Source: Elusimicrobiota bacterium (GTDB lineage Bacteria > Elusimicrobiota > UBA8919). Taken from it: DNA of 34,081 nt. Position 1 is the first letter of the stretch. Each line of letters begins with the position of its first letter. The stretch spans positions 1-34,081 of the forward strand of contig JACRDL010000006.1 of the NCBI GenBank assembly GCA_016218625.1, in the 5' to 3' direction. The notes beneath the pieces were generated by a model. It searched no databases, was not told the DNA's origin, and worked only from the letters and a program-made list of their open reading frames with translations. Of this stretch, positions 30,928-34,081 are shown in pieces. The translations under genes and the position numbers were made by a program.

Positions 30928-31151
30928 AATGTAAGCAAATGCTTACATTGTGTAAAAGAATTCTATCTTTTGTAAAATCATCAATTAGGCAAAGAGGGTT
31001 TCCTCCAACTGAAAGAGAAATTTCCAAATATTTCCGTTTTTCATCCTCCCGAACTGCACATTATCACTTAACCTTAATGAAAAACAATGGACTATTAAAA
31101 TTCAGATACAAAAAAGGAAGAAGATGTGCCCGAGGTCTTAAATTGAGGTAA
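30912..31151 (+). CDS. Small LexA-type winged-helix DNA-binding protein
   Basis: A 79-residue protein resembling only the N-terminal DNA-binding domain of LexA: 'CKRILSFVKSSIRQRGFPPTEREISKYFRFSSSRTAHYHLTLMKNNGLLKFRYKKGRRCARGLKLR', that is, helix 1, the GFPPTxxEI helix 2, a recognition helix and a basic wing. There is no autoprotease domain or Ala-Gly cleavage site. GGAGGT at 30895-30900 supports ATG 30912, inside the end of moaC; ATG 30939 would give 70 residues. Two identical palindromes lie at its start and just after its stop. It is probably a local regulator of the moa genes; the target assignment is inference. Confidence 0.82.
   Translation: MEKKIKCKQMLTLCKRILSFVKSSIRQRGFPPTEREISKYFRFSSSRTAHYHLTLMKNNGLLKFRYKKGRRCARGLKLR
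30927..30950. promoter_or_regulatory. 24-bp palindromic site, copy 1 (moaC end / wHTH start)
   Basis: Contains ATGTAAGCAAATGCTTACAT (30929-30948), with perfect 9-bp arms ATGTAAGCA and TGCTTACAT around AA. It is identical over 24 bp to 31155-31178. If the wHTH starts at 30912, it is coding (KCKQMLTL). Candidate operator or RNA hairpin. Confidence 0.8.
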
Positions 31152-31154
31152 AAG

Positions 31155-31178
31155 AAATGTAAGCAAATGCTTACATTG
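31155..31178. promoter_or_regulatory. 24-bp palindromic site, copy 2 (before the MOSC gene)
   Basis: Identical to copy 1 over 24 bp. It ends 8 bp before the MOSC ATG, where a ribosome binding site would be expected, so protein binding or RNA folding here could control MOSC and the downstream mog-like gene. Confidence 0.8.
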
Positions 31179-31186
31179 AACAGAAC

Positions 31187-31650
<464 letters not shown>

Positions 31651-31654
<4 letters not shown>

Positions 31655-32133
31655 TTAAAATCGGAATTCTTACATGTAGCGACAAGGGTTCAAATGGCGA
31701 AAGGGTTGACACGTCCGGCGTTGCAATTAAGGAAATTGTAAAAGAAATCGGCGGAGAAGTTATAAAATACGAAATCGTACCCGACGATAAAAAAAATATT
31801 TCCGAAAAATTGACAAAATGGTCTGACAAACTGAAACTGGATTTGATTTTTACGACCGGTGGGACGGGATTATCAAAAAGAGATATTACGCCGGAAGCAA
31901 CGGAAGAAGTCATTGACAGAAAAGTTCCGGGATTTTCGGAAATAATGCGATTAGAAGGTTTTAAGAATACCAAGCACTCAATCTTATCTCGCGGCGTGTC
32001 CGGATTAAGAAAAAAAACACTCATCATCAATCTTCCCGGTTCTGAAAAAGCAGTCCGGGAAAACCTGAAAATCATTCTGCCGTCAATCCCCCACGCGATA
32101 GAAATCATCCGCGGCAAAACAGAACATAAATAG
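31651..32133 (+). CDS. Molybdopterin adenylyltransferase (MogA/MoaB family)
   Basis: A 160-residue protein. 'KIGILTCSDKGSNGERVDTSG' at the start, 'DLIFTTGGTGLSKRDITPEATEEVIDRKVPGFSEIMR' and 'LIINLPGSEKAVRENLKIILPSIPHAIEIIRGK' are the MoaB/MogA MPT-binding signature. It activates molybdopterin by adenylylation before metal insertion. It overlaps the MOSC gene by 4 bp. moaD, moaE and moeA are not in the window. Confidence 0.95.
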
Positions 32134-32145
32134 GGTATTTCTGTC

Positions 32146-32176
32146 ATTGCGAGTCCCGAAGTAGGGACAAAGCAAT
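32146..32176. repeat. CATTGCGAG-type hairpin repeat (R3) after the mog-like gene
   Basis: ATTGC/GCAAT (32146-32150 with 32172-32176) and GTCCC/GGGAC (32153-32157 with 32164-32168) form a nested hairpin. It is the same type as the element inside the 22358-22556 repeat. It could help end the moa transcript but lacks a T-run. Confidence 0.7.
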
Positions 32177-32245
32177 CTTGGTCGGTCATTGAAAAAATAA
32201 TTATCCCTCTCCTAATTATGTCCCTTATCACTGTCAGGATATTTC

Positions 32246-32273
32246 TTGATTTTTTGCCGACAAATAGTATAAT
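32246..32273 (+). promoter_or_regulatory. Candidate promoter for the type III mod gene
   Basis: TTGATT (32246-32251) and TATAAT (32268-32273) with a 16-bp spacer, about 50 bp upstream of the mod start. Confidence 0.6.
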
Positions 32274-32324
32274 AAAATTCAGTAAAACAATCTTCGAAAT
32301 TTAACAAAGAGAAAATATCTATCT

Positions 32325-33920
32325 ATGCCGAAATCTGGCTACAAAAAACTGGAACTTACTTGGTTTAACAAAGATAAAATTCTTATCTGGAATGAAAAAG
32401 AAAATAATTACGAATGGATTGAGCCGAATGATATCCGGTTTGCTGAGCCGCGAATACTGAAGCAAAAAGCAAGTTATGGCGACCCGAACTCCGAATATAA
32501 CTCCGAAACAAAATGCTGGGAAAAATCAAAAAATAAAATTCTGAAAGAAGAACAAAACCTGCTCATAAAGGGCGACAACCTTTTAGCACTCAAATCATTA
32601 GAAGACCAATTCACAGGTAAAATAAAACTCATCTACATAGACCCACCGTTTAATACCGGAAATGCTTTTGAACATTACGACGACGGCTTGGAACATTCCA
32701 TCTGGTTATCACTAATGCGAGATAGATTGATGATTTTGAAAAAATTACTAAGTGAAAATGGAATAATTTTAGTCCATATAGACCAGTATGAACACGCATA
32801 TCTAAAAATTTTAATGGACGATACATTTGGTAGAAATAATTTTATAAATGAAATAATATGGAAAAAAACAAATAGTCCGAAAGCCCAAAGTATTGGATTG
32901 GGCAATCAACACGATATTGTATATGTATATGGAAAAACAAAAGAAAAAATTAAAATAAAACCGATATTTTCGTCTATAGACGAAAATTATAAAAAAGGAT
33001 TTAGTTATGACGATAAAGACAGACGGGGTGTATACCAAACTGTGGCTCTGATTGCTGGTGGAATGCAGCGTTCCCCAAATAGAAAAGTATTTGAATTTAG
33101 AGGCGTTAAAGCCCCATGGCTATACTCGGCAAAAAACCTTGAACAGTTTTGGAAAGAAGGTAGAATTTATAAAACAAAAACCGGGAAATATAGGTTAAAA
33201 AAATATTTGTCAGAAATTAAGGGAAGACAAGTTGCTGATATTTGGGTTGATTCTTGCGTTTCTCCAATGCAAGGTAGTTCGAAAGAATATAGAAAATTTT
33301 TAACTCAAAAACCGGAAAGTTTAATTAAAAGAATTATTGAAATGACAACTTTGCCTAACGATTGGGTGCTTGATTCTTTCGCCGGTTCGGGGACAACGGG
33401 GGCGGTGGCTCATAAAATGGGCAGGAAATGGATAATGATTGAAATGGGTAAGCATGCAGAGACGCATATTATTCCGCGAATGAAAAGGGTTGTTTCGGGC
33501 AAGGATTCAACCGGCATTACAAAAGATGTCGGTTTCAATGGTGGCGGTGGATTTAGATATTGCGTTTTAGGCAAAAGCGCTATCAAAAAAGATGAGATGG
33601 GAATTGTAGAAATGTCGGTTGATAACGGAGAATTGATTGAAGCAATTTGCAAAATTGAGGGCTTTAAGTTAATAGAGCAGGACCTTTTCAGAAGTTCAAA
33701 ACTTCACGGTGTTATTAACGGTAAAAGATATTGCCACATTGCGGAGAATTTTGTAACCCAAGATTATATTGATGATTTGGCAAATGAAATTTCAGAAGAC
33801 GAGTCGCTTGTAATTTATGCTATGAAAAATACATCTGGATTAAAATTGCCGTTAAATATAGAAGTCAAAAAAATGCCGAGAGATATTGTGAAAAAATTCA
33901 AATTGCCGTCCCCGAAATAA
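32325..33920 (+). CDS. mod: Type III restriction-modification DNA methyltransferase (Mod)
   Basis: A 531-residue beta-class N6-adenine methylase in which the catalytic motif DPPFNTG (106-112) precedes the SAM-binding motif SFAGSGTTG (351-359). The region between (about 170-320) is the target-recognition part and is visibly more AT-rich than the flanks. Near 72-95, 'KEEQNLLIKGDNLLALKSL' is the usual Mod opening. It should methylate one strand of an asymmetric site and supply specificity to Res. A likely res gene starts 24 bp downstream. The mod symbol rests on motif order and that neighbour. Confidence 0.93.
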   Translation: MPKSGYKKLELTWFNKDKILIWNEKENNYEWIEPNDIRFAEPRILKQKASYGDPNSEYNSETKCWEKSKNKILKEEQNLLIKGDNLLALKSLEDQFTGKIKLIYIDPPFNTGNAFEHYDDGLEHSIWLSLMRDRLMILKKLLSENGIILVHIDQYEHAYLKILMDDTFGRNNFINEIIWKKTNSPKAQSIGLGNQHDIVYVYGKTKEKIKIKPIFSSIDENYKKGFSYDDKDRRGVYQTVALIAGGMQRSPNRKVFEFRGVKAPWLYSAKNLEQFWKEGRIYKTKTGKYRLKKYLSEIKGRQVADIWVDSCVSPMQGSSKEYRKFLTQKPESLIKRIIEMTTLPNDWVLDSFAGSGTTGAVAHKMGRKWIMIEMGKHAETHIIPRMKRVVSGKDSTGITKDVGFNGGGGFRYCVLGKSAIKKDEMGIVEMSVDNGELIEAICKIEGFKLIEQDLFRSSKLHGVINGKRYCHIAENFVTQDYIDDLANEISEDESLVIYAMKNTSGLKLPLNIEVKKMPRDIVKKFKLPSPK

Positions 33921-33928
33921 ATTCGGGG
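33910..33928. repeat. Hairpin at the mod stop codon
   Basis: CCCCGAA (33910-33916) and TTCGGGG (33922-33928) are perfect arms around ATAAA, covering the mod TAA stop. No T-run follows. It may be a dispersed palindrome or may tune Res expression relative to Mod. Confidence 0.65.
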
Positions 33929-33944
33929 CAGGCTCCAAACAAAA

Positions 33945-34081
33945 ATGGAAACAATAGATAAAATCGCGAAAGAGATGTCTCTCTGGAAGCCGCAGAAATT
34001 GGCTTTGACAAAATTAAATTCTACTTTACAGGCGATTGACTTAAAACAGGATAAGGACACAATAAAAGCGTCTATCCCCGG
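33945..34081 (+). CDS. Likely type III restriction subunit (Res), N-terminal fragment
   Basis: An open frame from ATG 33945 to the window end, about 45 residues: METIDKIAKEMSLWKPQKLA and onward. The helical start with 'LWKPQKLALTKL' resembles the leader before the helicase domain of Res proteins, but no motif is reached. Position directly after mod is the main support. Confidence 0.6.
   Translation, partial: METIDKIAKEMSLWKPQKLALTKLNSTLQAIDLKQDKDTIKASIP

Overview
The window is an AT-rich, gene-dense bacterial chromosome segment. Nearly every gene is on the + strand, and many neighbours overlap by 4-20 bp. A TolC-type outer-membrane factor, a MacA/MacB-like exporter, several signal peptides and a lipoprotein point to a diderm cell. 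A V/A-type ATPase, a DAP/lysine pathway and the abundance of intercistronic palindromes would suit an uncultured candidate phylum such as the Elusimicrobiota or Omnitrophota. That placement is a guess; no rRNA or other decisive marker is present.

Layout. (1) 1-4596: end of a TolC-like gene, macA-like adaptor, macB-like ABC exporter and an MFS exporter, closed by a hairpin terminator. (2) 4705-13744: argG, argH, a second TolC-like gene, a patatin-like phospholipase, a TPR protein, another MFS transporter, lysA and dapF, almost without gaps from argH on. (3) 13745-19230, accessory segment: AAA/DUF4143 ATPase, a two-gene restriction-modification system (nuclease-methylase fusion plus specificity subunit), and a BrnT/BrnA toxin-antitoxin pair bracketed by 30-bp direct repeats. 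(4) 19258-22349: HAD-type nucleotidase, nitroreductase, YbaB-like protein, histone-deacetylase-family hydrolase and dapA. (5) 22575-29241: V-type ATPase genes G/H-I-K-E-C-F-A and a 41-residue lipoprotein, then a terminator. Subunits B and D are absent. (6) 29352-32133: molybdenum cofactor genes moaA, moaC, a small LexA-like winged-helix protein, a MOSC protein and a mog/moaB-type gene. (7) 32325-34081: type III mod methylase and the start of a likely res gene.

Three features stand out. First, two identical 24-bp palindromes bracket the small LexA-like gene inside the moa operon, suggesting a dedicated local regulator. Second, tandem repeats with 7- or 8-nt units lie inside coding sequences: in the signal-peptide regions of three consecutive envelope genes (7355, 8698, 9651), twice in the MOSC gene and once in the deacetylase gene. 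Such units can shift the frame when copy number changes. Third, families of nested palindromic repeats occupy the gaps between genes of the same operon, and smaller hairpins are absorbed in frame into several proteins. No tRNA, rRNA, CRISPR array or transposase gene was recognised.
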